Below are positions 26,591-34,733 of a stretch of 64,000 nucleotides of DNA, piece after piece (position 1 is the stretch's first letter; each line of letters opens with the position of its first letter). The notes beneath the pieces are model-generated. The model worked only from the letters and a program-made list of their open reading frames with translations, did no database searches and was not told the origin of the DNA. A program made the translations under genes and the position numbers. The DNA comes from Arenibacter hampyeongensis (GTDB lineage Bacteria > Bacteroidota > Bacteroidia > Flavobacteriales > Flavobacteriaceae), in assembly GCF_002909255.1 (NCBI RefSeq), contig NZ_PIOB01000002.1:372001-436000 (forward strand), written 5' to 3'.

Positions 26591-27309
26591 ACCTTCTTGG
26601 CTTTTTCCAAATCTTCGGGCGTATCAATTTCAATACCTGATACGTTGGTTTCTACCATTTTAATTTTTTTTCCATATTCCAAATAACGAATTGCTTCTAT
26701 TTTTTCAGTAGCTTCCAATATTAGCATGGGCAATCTCTGAAAATCCATGAGTGCACTTTTTCTAAAGGCATAAATTCCTTTATGCTTAAAATACGGAATG
26801 TCCAATTCCCTTGACCTAGGGTAAGGAATGGGGGCACGGGAAAAATAAAGGGCAAAATTCTGATTATCAACAATTACTTTTACTGTATTGGGGTCATTGA
26901 TTTCCACCCAATCCGTGATTCTTGTCATTAAGGACGCTAAATCTATTTCTTTGGCAATATCGTGCTTAAAAACTTCAATTACACTAGCAAGACTTTCCCT
27001 GTCCGTAAATGGTTCATCTCCTTGAACATTAACAATAATATCGACATCCATAGCCTCCACAGCCTCAGCAATACGATCACTACCGCATTCATGCTGCTTA
27101 ATGCTCATAATAGCTTTTCCCCCCACTTTTTTAATAGTATCATATATTATGGCACTATCCGTAACTACATACACTTCCTGAAACAAGCCAGTATTTACTG
27201 CTGCTTCATATGTCCTTTGTATTACCGGTTTCCCCTGTAGGTCCTGCATAAGCTTTGCCGGAAATCTTGATGCGGCGTAACGCGCCGGTATCATTGCAAT
27301 GATTTTCAT
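26581..27309 (-). CDS. kdsB: 3-deoxy-manno-octulosonate cytidylyltransferase (CMP-Kdo synthetase)
   Basis: A 242-residue enzyme that activates Kdo (or 8-amino-Kdo) with CTP for incorporation into lipopolysaccharide. The N-terminal nucleotide loop is [15 protein letters not shown]. The metal-binding NVQGDEPF, the [10 protein letters not shown] segment and [12 protein letters not shown] are all standard. It is the first gene of a three-gene operon with a HAD phosphatase and kdnB. That context suggests its substrate may be 8-amino-Kdo, as for the Shewanella enzyme. Confidence 0.95.
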   Translation of the reverse strand: MKIIAMIPARYAASRFPAKLMQDLQGKPVIQRTYEAAVNTGLFQEVYVVTDSAIIYDTIKKVGGKAIMSIKQHECGSDRIAEAVEAMDVDIIVNVQGDEPFTDRESLASVIEVFKHDIAKEIDLASLMTRITDWVEINDPNTVKVIVDNQNFALYFSRAPIPYPRSRELDIPYFKHKGIYAFRKSALMDFQRLPMLILEATEKIEAIRYLEYGKKIKMVETNVSGIEIDTPEDLEKAKKVWK

Positions 27310-27425
27310 TTGTAGATATTTATTGTTTTTGAACGGTCATATGTAATACGCATATCTTCATTGATTTTGTGACCAGTTTTGGATCATGGCCATTTCACAC
27401 GAAAATTATTTAAGGTTAATTTGGA

Positions 27426-27989
27426 TTATGTTTTAGGTTTAAGTTTTCTATAAACCCTAAAAATGACGACCAATATTATAAGGACCATGAAGGCTGCCAG
27501 AATGGGTGCAAAGATTGAAGCTGTAGCCACTGCGGCGGCAGTCCCTGTTTCCACTAGACCAATTACAGGATTGGCCGTACCACCGGTGGTGGCCGTCGAT
27601 GCCAATCTACCTGTGGCAGAAGCTCCTTTTATGGCCGTAGCTGTTCCACCTCCGGCAATTATAGCTAAAGTCCAAGTAATCAGGGGATCTAAATTGGATG
27701 CCGTTGAAACCATTACTGCTGTACCCGCCAAGGCGGCCATAGGTACGGCAAAACTATCCAACAGATTGTCCAGCCAAGGTATAAAGTAGGCAAAAATTTC
27801 CACGATCGTTGCAACCCCTAGAACTATTAGAGCTGTAATACTTCCTATCCACTGCCAATTTTCATTCAATTCCCACAAATTAAAATAAGCGGCCAAACTT
27901 AAAAAAAACAATGGTAAAAAGATTCTAAATCCCACAGATGCCGCTAGCCCGACACCTAAAAATATGCTTAAAATGGTCTCAAAAGTCAT
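27426..27989 (-). CDS. DUF4126 family integral membrane protein
   Basis: A 187-residue hydrophobic protein with about five predicted membrane segments, rich in Gly, Ala and Thr. GVGLAASVGFRIFLPLF at the N-terminus, PMAALAGTAVMVSTAS in the middle and GGGTATAIKGASATGRLAST are typical of DUF4126. A short basic tail (YRKLKPKT) follows the last membrane segment. The function is unknown; the glycine-rich pattern suggests a small transporter or channel, which is inference only. A TAATTTTG -7-like element ends 4 bp before the ATG, which would give a leaderless message. Confidence 0.85.
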   Translation of the reverse strand: MTFETILSIFLGVGLAASVGFRIFLPLFFLSLAAYFNLWELNENWQWIGSITALIVLGVATIVEIFAYFIPWLDNLLDSFAVPMAALAGTAVMVSTASNLDPLITWTLAIIAGGGTATAIKGASATGRLASTATTGGTANPVIGLVETGTAAAVATASIFAPILAAFMVLIILVVIFRVYRKLKPKT

Positions 27990-28022
27990 ATTCCAAAATT
28001 ATAATGCGAAATTAGACTATTC

Positions 28023-29456
28023 CTAATCAACAAAAAAATCGTTCTTGAAGCCTATAAGATACAGTTTGTGCTTTGCCCTGGTCACCGCAGTATACAACCA
28101 TCGAAGATACTCCCTGTCTATTCCGTTGGGTAAATAAGGTTGTTCCACAAACACAGTATTCCATTGACCTCCCTGTGACTTATGACAGGTAATGGCATAA
28201 GAGAATTTAACCTGAAGCGCATTGAAAAATTTATTGTTCTTAACCGCCAGAAACTTCTTGTATTTGGATTTTTCATCAGCATAGTCCCTCATCACTTCCT
28301 GATACAGCCGATTACCATCATCATAGGATAAAGACGGGGTCTCCGCCATAATGGTATCCAGCAATAGAACTGTTTCAAAAGGCTTTTGGTTGGGATAATC
28401 TACCATTTTCACCTTTACCTCGGCAAATTTAAAACCGTACAACTCTTTTATCGAAAATATCTCCAACACTTCAATAATATCCCCATTGGCAATAAAACCA
28501 GCCTCTGAAGTAGGCTTCAACCAAAAATAGTTGTTTTTAACCACCATCATGTAATCCCCTACGGCAAGTTCATTTTCAAGGTAGAGAATTCTATTCCTAA
28601 TGTTTTCGTTATATAAATTGGCCCTCTTGTTGGACCTAACGATAATGGCGGTTTCCTCCTTGCCATTTTGCGAATAGGATTCGTCTATTGCCTCCTGAAT
28701 ATCATTCCCATCCACTAGGCGCACAATATCACTATACTGACTTACCAAAAATTTAAAATCATCGTAAAATTCGCCCTGAAGCTGTTCCCTTAAATTAGTG
28801 GCATTTACCAATATTCCAGAATCCTCTGCCTGTCTAACTACCTCGTCCAATTCCAATTTTATGACTTCCTTATTATAATTTAAGGACAATTGATTTTCGT
28901 CCAAGGCAGGACTAATATTCAAATGTACAGGGGGAAGCTGAGCGGTATCACCAATTAGAATCAACTTGCAGTTGTGTCCTGAGTAAACAAACATCAATAA
29001 ATCGTCCAATAGAGAGCCATTCTCAAACAACTTGGAATCTGCGGGAGTATCCGGAATCATTGAGGCCTCGTCCACAATAAATATAGTATTTCTGTGCTTG
29101 TTGGGCGACAATACAAATTGAACCCCACCTCCACTTTGTTTTTTGGGGAAATAAATTTTTCTGTGAATTGTAAAAGCCTGTGTTCCGGAATAATTGGACA
29201 TTACCTTGGCCGCCCGGCCCGTGGGGGCCATTAAAACCGCCTTCATCGTGGTTTTCCAAAGATTGGTTACTATGGTGCCGACAATGGTTGTCTTTCCCGT
29301 CCCTGCAAACCCTTTTAACATGAAAACACTATCCTTTTCCTTGGATAAAACAAAGCTTGCAAGTTTTTCCAAAGCAACTGTCTGCTTGGCAGTTGGATCA
29401 TGGGGAAATTTGTCTTTGAGTAGTTTAAAAAAAGTAGCGTCCGTTATAGAAGTCAT
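28023..29456 (-). CDS. RecD-like superfamily 1 DNA helicase
   Basis: A 477-residue SF1B helicase. Walker A is MLKGFAGTGKTTIV near residue 50 and Walker B is IFIVDEASMIPD. Motif III lies in LILIGDTAQLPPV, motif V region is CHKSQGGQWNTVFVEQP and motif VI is YTAVTRAKHKLYLIG. It lacks the N-terminal region of RecD2 and the partners RecB/RecC are not adjacent. It therefore resembles the stand-alone RecD/exonuclease V alpha-like helicases common in Bacteroidota. A role in recombination or repair is likely; the exact substrate is unknown. Its promoter lies so close that the message may be leaderless. Confidence 0.88.
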   Translation of the reverse strand: MTSITDATFFKLLKDKFPHDPTAKQTVALEKLASFVLSKEKDSVFMLKGFAGTGKTTIVGTIVTNLWKTTMKAVLMAPTGRAAKVMSNYSGTQAFTIHRKIYFPKKQSGGGVQFVLSPNKHRNTIFIVDEASMIPDTPADSKLFENGSLLDDLLMFVYSGHNCKLILIGDTAQLPPVHLNISPALDENQLSLNYNKEVIKLELDEVVRQAEDSGILVNATNLREQLQGEFYDDFKFLVSQYSDIVRLVDGNDIQEAIDESYSQNGKEETAIIVRSNKRANLYNENIRNRILYLENELAVGDYMMVVKNNYFWLKPTSEAGFIANGDIIEVLEIFSIKELYGFKFAEVKVKMVDYPNQKPFETVLLLDTIMAETPSLSYDDGNRLYQEVMRDYADEKSKYKKFLAVKNNKFFNALQVKFSYAITCHKSQGGQWNTVFVEQPYLPNGIDREYLRWLYTAVTRAKHKLYLIGFKNDFFVD

Positions 29457-29463
29457 AGGTCAT

Positions 29464-29492
29464 CAAAGATAATCAGTATTTTTAAGGTCAAA
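29464..29492 (-). promoter_or_regulatory. Promoter of the RecD-like helicase gene
   Basis: Minus-strand TTTG (29489-29492), a 17-bp spacer and TATCTTTG (29464-29471). Only 7 bp separate the -7 element from the ATG, so transcription would start at or next to the start codon. Confidence 0.55.
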
Positions 29493-29517
29493 TACTTTTA
29501 CCATTAAAAAAAAATTG

Positions 29518-29525
29518 TAGATTTG
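29518..29525 (+). promoter_or_regulatory. -7 promoter element of the pseudopilin-like gene
   Basis: TAGATTTG matches TAnnTTTG, 32 bp before ATG 29558. The -33 region holds only a T-rich stretch. Confidence 0.5.
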
Positions 29526-29557
29526 TGACAACCACTAAATAAAATAACACTTACAAG

Positions 29558-30208
29558 ATGAAGACCATATTACAAATTTTCCTTTGGATAGTATCTATCG
29601 TGTTGGGATATATGATTTATAATTCTGTGAACGGCCCAATTGAATTTAAAAAAGTTAAACAGGAACGCTATGCTAAAGTGATATCCAATTTAAAGGACAT
29701 CAGAAATTCCCAAGAAGCCTATAAAACTGTAAATGGTAGATATGCAAAAGATTTTAACGCACTTGTTAGTTTTGTAGATACTGGCCATTATACCATTACC
29801 CAACAGAGAGATTCCTCTTACTTGGAATACGACAAGAATTTCGGAATAGATATGTTGAAGGAAGTTAAAATAGTAGATACACTTGGTACTGTTTCCGTAA
29901 AGGATTCCTTATTCAAAAAAGATGATCGTTTCAAAACAATGATGAATGTACCTTTTGCCGCCAATGGCGAAAAATTCGAAATGAAGTCGACCATCATCGA
30001 AAAAAGTGGATACAAAGCTCCTGTTTTTGAAGCAAAAGTGAGTAAAGCTGTAGTATTACATGACCAACCCAAAACTTTGTTGGCAAGGGAAAATGCCCAA
30101 ATTAATGTTGATGAGGTAAATGGAAACATAATTAGGGTTGGATCTTTGACCGAGGTAAGCACCAGTGGAAATTGGCCATCTATATATGACAAACGAAACG
30201 ATCAATAG
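29558..30208 (+). CDS. Membrane-anchored pseudopilin-like protein of unknown function
   Basis: A 216-residue protein with one N-terminal membrane segment (residues ~5-22, ILQIFLWIVSIVLGYMI) and a periplasmic remainder. Just after the anchor, KVISNLKDIRNSQEAYKTVNGRYAKDFNALVSF resembles the helix-and-loop of GspG-type pseudopilins. The expected prepilin peptidase motif (G before the hydrophobic helix) is absent. It overlaps the DUF3822 gene by 23 bp. No specific function is known to me. The pilin resemblance is inference from sequence pattern. Confidence 0.7.
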   Translation: MKTILQIFLWIVSIVLGYMIYNSVNGPIEFKKVKQERYAKVISNLKDIRNSQEAYKTVNGRYAKDFNALVSFVDTGHYTITQQRDSSYLEYDKNFGIDMLKEVKIVDTLGTVSVKDSLFKKDDRFKTMMNVPFAANGEKFEMKSTIIEKSGYKAPVFEAKVSKAVVLHDQPKTLLARENAQINVDEVNGNIIRVGSLTEVSTSGNWPSIYDKRNDQ

Positions 30209-31022
30209 CATTTTAGAAAATTCTAAATCGGAATATCATAAATTGTCCATTCAAGTTAGCTTGAATGGACTTTCTTTTTGTGTTCTGGACACACTTTCCA
30301 ACACAATCCTGACTTCTGAAAAGATAGTATTTGAAAATGAGCTTACCCCATATGCCGTTCAAAAGGAAATAAAACAGCTTTTTGAAAAAAACAAGATAAG
30401 GGATGTACAGTTTTCCGAGGTCGTTGTAATCCATAGGAACAATCTTTTTAGCCTTGTCCCACAAGCCCTTTTCAACAAAGAAGAACTTGCCAATTACCTG
30501 AAATTCAATGCGAAAATCCTGGCCAACGACCATCTGGAATATGATGAAATTAAAAGTTTGGACATGGTAAACGTTTATGTTCCCTTCATGAATATAAATA
30601 ATTACATCTATGACCTTTTTGGAGAATTTGAATTTTTGCACCATGGTACTATCCTAATCCAGACTTTGGCCAACAGCCATGGCAACCTAAGTGATCCCAT
30701 TTGTTATATACATCTCATTGAGGGGCATATGGACATTACTGTGATTTCGAATAAAAAGTTGATTCTATACAACAACTTTAGTTTTAACACCAAAGAGGAT
30801 TTTATCTACTATCTATTATTTACTTTGGAACAATTAAAATTGGACACTGAAACTACCAAACTTAAACTTTTTGGATCTATAGAAGAAAATGATGAATTGT
30901 ACAATATGTGTCATCAATATGTAAGGGATATTTCCATTTTTATCCCTTCCAACACAACATTTTATCATTTTGGGGGATCGGATAAGGAGACTATAGATTT
31001 TACACTGCTAAACACCCTTTAA
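30186..31022 (+). CDS. DUF3822 family protein
   Basis: A 278-residue soluble protein of the Bacteroidota DUF3822 family, which I recall as having an actin-like (ASKHA) fold related to PilM/GspL. The sequence has SIQVSLNGLSFCVLD near the N-terminus and DITVISNKKLILYNNF in the second half, which fits the beta-hairpin pattern of such folds. ATG 30186 matches the homologous start and overlaps the upstream pseudopilin-like gene. Its stop overlaps the rsmD start in TAATG, so the three are co-translated. The function is unknown. Confidence 0.82.
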   Translation: MTNETINSILENSKSEYHKLSIQVSLNGLSFCVLDTLSNTILTSEKIVFENELTPYAVQKEIKQLFEKNKIRDVQFSEVVVIHRNNLFSLVPQALFNKEELANYLKFNAKILANDHLEYDEIKSLDMVNVYVPFMNINNYIYDLFGEFEFLHHGTILIQTLANSHGNLSDPICYIHLIEGHMDITVISNKKLILYNNFSFNTKEDFIYYLLFTLEQLKLDTETTKLKLFGSIEENDELYNMCHQYVRDISIFIPSNTTFYHFGGSDKETIDFTLLNTL

Positions 31023-31570
31023 TGCGCATAATATCTGGCAAAAACAAAGGCCAAAGACTTACTGCCCCGAGACAACTCCCGGTTCGTCCTACAACGGATA
31101 TGGCAAAGGAAGCCTTGTTCAACATCCTAAACAATCAATACTACTTTAACGATGTAAGCGTATTGGATCTTTTCGCAGGCACCGGAAATATCAGTTATGA
31201 ATTTGCTTCCAGAGGCTCTGAAAATATAACAGCGATAGACGCTGACCTAGGGTGTATTAAGTTTATTGCCAAAACCTCCACAGACCTTAACTTTCCCATT
31301 ATTGCAATAAAGAAAGATGTTTTTCAATATTTGGAAGCCAACCCAAAAAAAGCACACATCATCTTTGCCGATCCACCTTACGACCTATCCCCGGAAGAAT
31401 TCTCGGCTATTCCCAAACTGGTTTTTGAAAAACAATTATTGTTGGAGAATGGTGTTTTGATTATGGAGCATTCCAAGCATACTGATTTATCCCATTTGGA
31501 ATATTTCACCAATCAAAGAAAATACGGTGGCAGTGTGTTTAGTTTTTTCGAATGGACCGAGGACAATTGA
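31022..31570 (+). CDS. rsmD: 16S rRNA (guanine(966)-N(2))-methyltransferase
   Basis: A 182-residue class I SAM-dependent methyltransferase modifying G966 of 16S rRNA. The N-terminus MRIISGKNKGQRL is typical, followed by RPTTDMAKEALFNIL. The SAM motif is VLDLFAGTGNISYEFASRG and the catalytic motif IV is IIFADPPYDL. Start and stop positions agree with family length. The ATG overlaps the stop of the DUF3822 gene. No clear terminator follows; the 180 bp up to the repeat array at 31751 contain nothing I recognise. Confidence 0.95.
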   Translation: MRIISGKNKGQRLTAPRQLPVRPTTDMAKEALFNILNNQYYFNDVSVLDLFAGTGNISYEFASRGSENITAIDADLGCIKFIAKTSTDLNFPIIAIKKDVFQYLEANPKKAHIIFADPPYDLSPEEFSAIPKLVFEKQLLLENGVLIMEHSKHTDLSHLEYFTNQRKYGGSVFSFFEWTEDN

Positions 31571-31750
31571 AGTCTTATATCCCGGAGCAATACTTTAAAA
31601 AAAGACCTGAAACGCCATTGGGGAACTAATTAGTTGTGCCTTTTAATAATATAACTAGTTGAACTATTTGGCTTTAGATATAAAACCTATTGACAGGATA
31701 TCCCCTTTGGCATCATTATATTGTCCCTATACCACCATCAAGTGGCATTA

Positions 31751-32074
31751 GTTGTTATTATACCGCCTGCGGCGGCATTAATTCGACTACGCATTTGCTG
31801 CGCAAATTAATCAAAACGATACCGTATGGGACGGCAGTATGTTGTTATTATACCGCCTGCGGCGGCATTAATTCGACTACGCATTTGCTGCGCAAATTAA
31901 TCAAAGCGTTACCGTATGGGACGGCAGTATGTTGTTATTATACCGCCTGCGGCGGCATTAATTCGACTACACATTTGCTGCGCAAATTAATCAAAGGGAT
32001 ACCGTATGGGACGGCAGTATGTTTTTATACCGCCTGCGGCGGCATTAATTCGACTACGCATTTGCTGCGCAAAT
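31751..32074. repeat. Tandem 90-bp palindrome-rich repeat, 3.6 copies, next to rnpB
   Basis: Copies start at 31751, 31841, 31931 and 32021; the last is partial and has a 3-bp deletion. Copies 1-3 differ at only a few positions, mainly a 5-bp window after ATCAAA. Each unit holds three dyads. In copy 1 these are CCGCC-TGC-GGCGG (31763-31775), ATTTGC-TGC-GCAAAT (31793-31807) nested in ATTAATT/AATTAAT, and CCGT/ACGG (31822-31834). The array ends 15 bp from the rnpB 3' end. One plus frame stays open through all copies because 90 is divisible by three, but the sequence looks structural, not coding. There are no spacers, so it is not a CRISPR array. Confidence 0.9.
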
Positions 32075-32089
32075 GCTGTCTCATTAAAA

Positions 32090-32400
32090 AAAGCAGGTCA
32101 TAAGCCGGATTCTGTTGACCTTGAATTACTTCAAGGTCTCCTTATCATTTATCTAGGCCAAAAGTTGCCCGTTGGCTCCAACCGCCTACCCTTCAGCTCG
32201 AGCGTGCAGCCCTCAAACACTGATTTACATGACGTTGCACCGTATAGAGTTTACCTGGTTTCACTACAGCATAACCTGTACATACTTTCTGTTGCACTTG
32301 TCCTCATCTCACGACGGACGGGCGTTACCCGCTATACTGCACTATGGTGTCCGGACTTTCCTCCCCCCACGGAACGCGGGGAGCGATAAGGCGACCTGCT
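32090..32400 (-). ncRNA. rnpB: RNase P RNA (bacterial type A)
   Basis: The catalytic RNA of RNase P, which matures tRNA 5' ends. On the minus strand the conserved core GAGGAAAGTCCGGAC (CR I) lies near 32360, and the conserved 3' part ACAGAATCCGGCTTA near 32110. The helix P1 strands AGCAGGTC (32393-32400) and GACCTGCT (32092-32099) pair and define the ends. A seven-T run follows the 3' strand of P1, so P1 may double as part of the terminator. The approximately 310-nt length is slightly short for type A. Overlapping ORFs on the plus strand are spurious. Confidence 0.96.
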
Positions 32401-32404
32401 GCTG

Positions 32405-32412
32405 CAAAGGTA
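32405..32412 (-). promoter_or_regulatory. -7 promoter element of rnpB
   Basis: Minus-strand TACCTTTG matches TAnnTTTG; transcription starting 5-7 nt later would begin exactly at the P1 strand of RNase P RNA. A TTTT lies at the -33 spacing. Confidence 0.65.
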
Positions 32413-32477
32413 ATTCAATTGTTGATAAATAAAATACTAAAGAGCGTTAAATAGGCGCTATAATGCAATGCTATTTT

Positions 32478-32485
32478 TATATTTG
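32478..32485 (+). promoter_or_regulatory. -7 promoter element of dnaX
   Basis: TATATTTG matches TAnnTTTG. It lies inside the frame if ATG 32463 were the start, which supports the downstream TTG at 32535 as the true dnaX start. Confidence 0.55.
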
Positions 32486-32534
32486 TACCTCACCCTCCGC
32501 GCAGTATTTTTGCGCTGAACTTAAGTCGATAGCC

Positions 32535-34382
32535 TTGGAACCTTTTATAGTATCCGCCCGAAAATACAGGCCCCAAACATTTAAGGATGTTGTTGGGCAA
32601 CAGGCTATTACCAATACATTGACAAATGCCATAGACAATAATCATCTGGCGCAGGCACTTTTGTTTACAGGGCCAAGAGGTGTTGGAAAAACCACTTGTG
32701 CCCGTATTTTGGCCAAACAAATCAACCAAGATGGCAGGGCACATGAAGATGAGGACTTCGCTTTTAATATATTTGAACTCGATGCTGCATCCAACAATTC
32801 AGTGGATGACATAAGGGAGCTGACCAGTCAAGTGCGCATACCTCCACAAGTAGGAAAATATAAGGTATACATTATTGATGAGGTACATATGCTATCCCAG
32901 GCAGCCTTTAATGCTTTCCTAAAGACCTTGGAGGAACCACCTGCGCATGCCATATTTATATTGGCCACGACGGAAAAGCATAAGATTATCCCTACCATCC
33001 TATCCCGTTGCCAGATATTCGACTTTAAACGCATTACAGTTAAGGATGCCGCAGAATACCTAAAATATATTGCCGAGAACCAAGAAATTGAAGCGGAGGA
33101 CGATGCACTCCATATTATAGCCCAAAAGGCCGATGGCGCCATGCGCGATGCATTATCCATCTTTGATAGGGTAGTGAGTTACTCCGGCAAAAAACTGACT
33201 AGAAAAGCCGTAACGGAGAATTTGAATGTTCTGGATTACGATACCTATTTCGCTGCCACCGATCTTATTCTGAAGCATGATATTCCCGGCTTATTGATTC
33301 TTTTCAATGAAACCTTGGCCAGAGGGTTTGAAGGACACCATTTTATAAGTGGTCTGGCTTCGCACTTTAGGGATTTAATGGTTTGCCTACACCCGAACAC
33401 CATAGAACTCCTGGAAGTTGGTGAGGAGGCAAAAAAGCATTATAGCGATCAATCCAAAAAAACTTCGAGTTCCTTTTTATTAACGGCTATTGACCTCGCC
33501 AATGATTGTGACATAAAGTACAAGTCCAGTAAAAATCAGCGCCTTCTTGTTGAATTAACTCTAATGAAATTAGCCTCTATCGATTTTGATGGAGAAAAAA
33601 AAAAGTCTGAATCCTTAGGAAATGGTCGTAGCAAGCCGGATTTTATAATTCCTGCCTCATTTTACAGGATAAACCGCCCTGCAGTGGGGAACAAGGAACT
33701 TAAGTCCAAGAAAACTGAGGAAGGTGGAATTAATACTACAGCCCTACCTACAGAAACTATCCCTAAGGAAAAACAAGGTATTCAGCCCCAAACATCTACA
33801 CCCAGTACCTCCGATCAACCTCACCGTAAGGAAGAGGCTGGCAGTATGGAGGTTACCTTGGATCATATTCCAGACCCTACTCCCAGTCCCAGGACCAAAA
33901 TAAATCTAAAATCGAACGAAAGGAGGGTTTCAGGTCTTTCACTTTCCAGCTTAAAGGCAAAAAAAGAACATCAACTAAACAAAAAGGAAGATGTTATAGA
34001 TGAAAGCAACCTTCCCAAAGCTATATTTACGGAAGAGGAAATGCAAAAACATTGGGCAGATTTTGTAGATATGGCGGATAAGGATGGACGTAAAATTTTA
34101 GCTTCCAACCTACATTCCGATGTGCCCAAGTTAACTGAAAATTTTACCATTTGGATAGAATTGCCAAATGGCACTATGAAGAAGGAAATTGAGCGGGATA
34201 AGTATGACTTAATGGAATACCTAAAATTAAAACTCAACAATCACTTTGTAAAACTTAGAATATCGGTCAACGAGGCTACTGCCAAGAAATTTGCCTTTAC
34301 CCCTGAAGAGAAGTATCTAAAATTAAGGGAGAAAAATCCAGCCATCGACCTTCTGCGCAAGGAGTTCGATTTAGATATTTAA
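32535..34382 (+). CDS. dnaX: DNA polymerase III subunit tau (and possibly gamma)
   Basis: A 615-residue clamp-loader subunit. Walker A GPRGVGKTTCARIL lies near residue 44, the DEVHMLS Walker B motif follows, and sensor 1 is ILATTEKHKI. Family members begin EPFIVSARKYRPQTFKDVVG, so TTG 32535 is chosen. The four-cysteine zinc module of most DnaX proteins is replaced by a short QINQDGRAHEDEDFAF stretch, as in other flavobacteria. Domain III ends near residue 352. At codons 354-357 is GAA AAA AAA AAG (ten A in a row); a -1 shift gives GTC TGA, a stop after one residue, predicting a gamma-like product of about 358 residues. The C-terminal tau part is Pro/Ser/Lys-rich, then folded. Confidence 0.95.
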   Translation: MEPFIVSARKYRPQTFKDVVGQQAITNTLTNAIDNNHLAQALLFTGPRGVGKTTCARILAKQINQDGRAHEDEDFAFNIFELDAASNNSVDDIRELTSQVRIPPQVGKYKVYIIDEVHMLSQAAFNAFLKTLEEPPAHAIFILATTEKHKIIPTILSRCQIFDFKRITVKDAAEYLKYIAENQEIEAEDDALHIIAQKADGAMRDALSIFDRVVSYSGKKLTRKAVTENLNVLDYDTYFAATDLILKHDIPGLLILFNETLARGFEGHHFISGLASHFRDLMVCLHPNTIELLEVGEEAKKHYSDQSKKTSSSFLLTAIDLANDCDIKYKSSKNQRLLVELTLMKLASIDFDGEKKKSESLGNGRSKPDFIIPASFYRINRPAVGNKELKSKKTEEGGINTTALPTETIPKEKQGIQPQTSTPSTSDQPHRKEEAGSMEVTLDHIPDPTPSPRTKINLKSNERRVSGLSLSSLKAKKEHQLNKKEDVIDESNLPKAIFTEEEMQKHWADFVDMADKDGRKILASNLHSDVPKLTENFTIWIELPNGTMKKEIERDKYDLMEYLKLKLNNHFVKLRISVNEATAKKFAFTPEEKYLKLREKNPAIDLLRKEFDLDI

Positions 34383-34732
34383 ACCTTCCCTACCCTTTTT
34401 ATCCTCCAAGCATAAAACAACATCACCAAGGCGTTTATTATAAGGCCCAAAGATTCCCGTGCATGTTCTATATTATTTATATTTCCCCCATCTATGGAAA
34501 CCCCTTCAAAGTGCTCTGGCCAAAATATATAGGCACCTATTAAAAAAGCAAACGATAGTACCACCGGCACTATCAAAACCAATTTTTCCATTAAAAACAA
34601 AAACGAAGCTATTGCCGCCAAACCGTAAATAAAATACCATAACAGGGCATCGGGATCGTTGTACTGTAGAAATGTCGCCCAAATAAACAGTATGGTAAAT
34701 ACAGCCGAAATAATCTTGGAAAAAAGTCGCAT
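34379..34732 (-). CDS. TMEM220-like small membrane protein
   Basis: A 117-residue protein with four predicted membrane segments, matching the transmembrane 220 family pattern ATFLQYNDPDALLWYFIYG near the N-terminus. No molecular function is known. It begins 1 bp after the stop of eboF and may be the last gene of the ebo operon. Its stop overlaps the dnaX stop by 4 bp on the opposite strand. Confidence 0.82.
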   Translation of the reverse strand: MRLFSKIISAVFTILFIWATFLQYNDPDALLWYFIYGLAAIASFLFLMEKLVLIVPVVLSFAFLIGAYIFWPEHFEGVSIDGGNINNIEHARESLGLIINALVMLFYAWRIKRVGKV

Positions 34733-34733
34733 A

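Noticed and set aside
31751-32074. CRISPR array
   Set aside because: Repeats are contiguous 90-bp tandem copies without unique spacers, and no cas genes are nearby.
31690-32103. 137-codon open frame through the 90-bp repeats (repeating YYTACGGINSTTHLLRK)
   Set aside because: The frame stays open only because the unit is a multiple of three. The unit is dominated by palindromes, there is no start context or promoter, and substitutions do not favour synonymous sites.
32006-32432. Two plus-strand ORFs of 86-127 codons
   Set aside because: They are antisense to RNase P RNA, whose conserved core and P1 helix are unmistakable.
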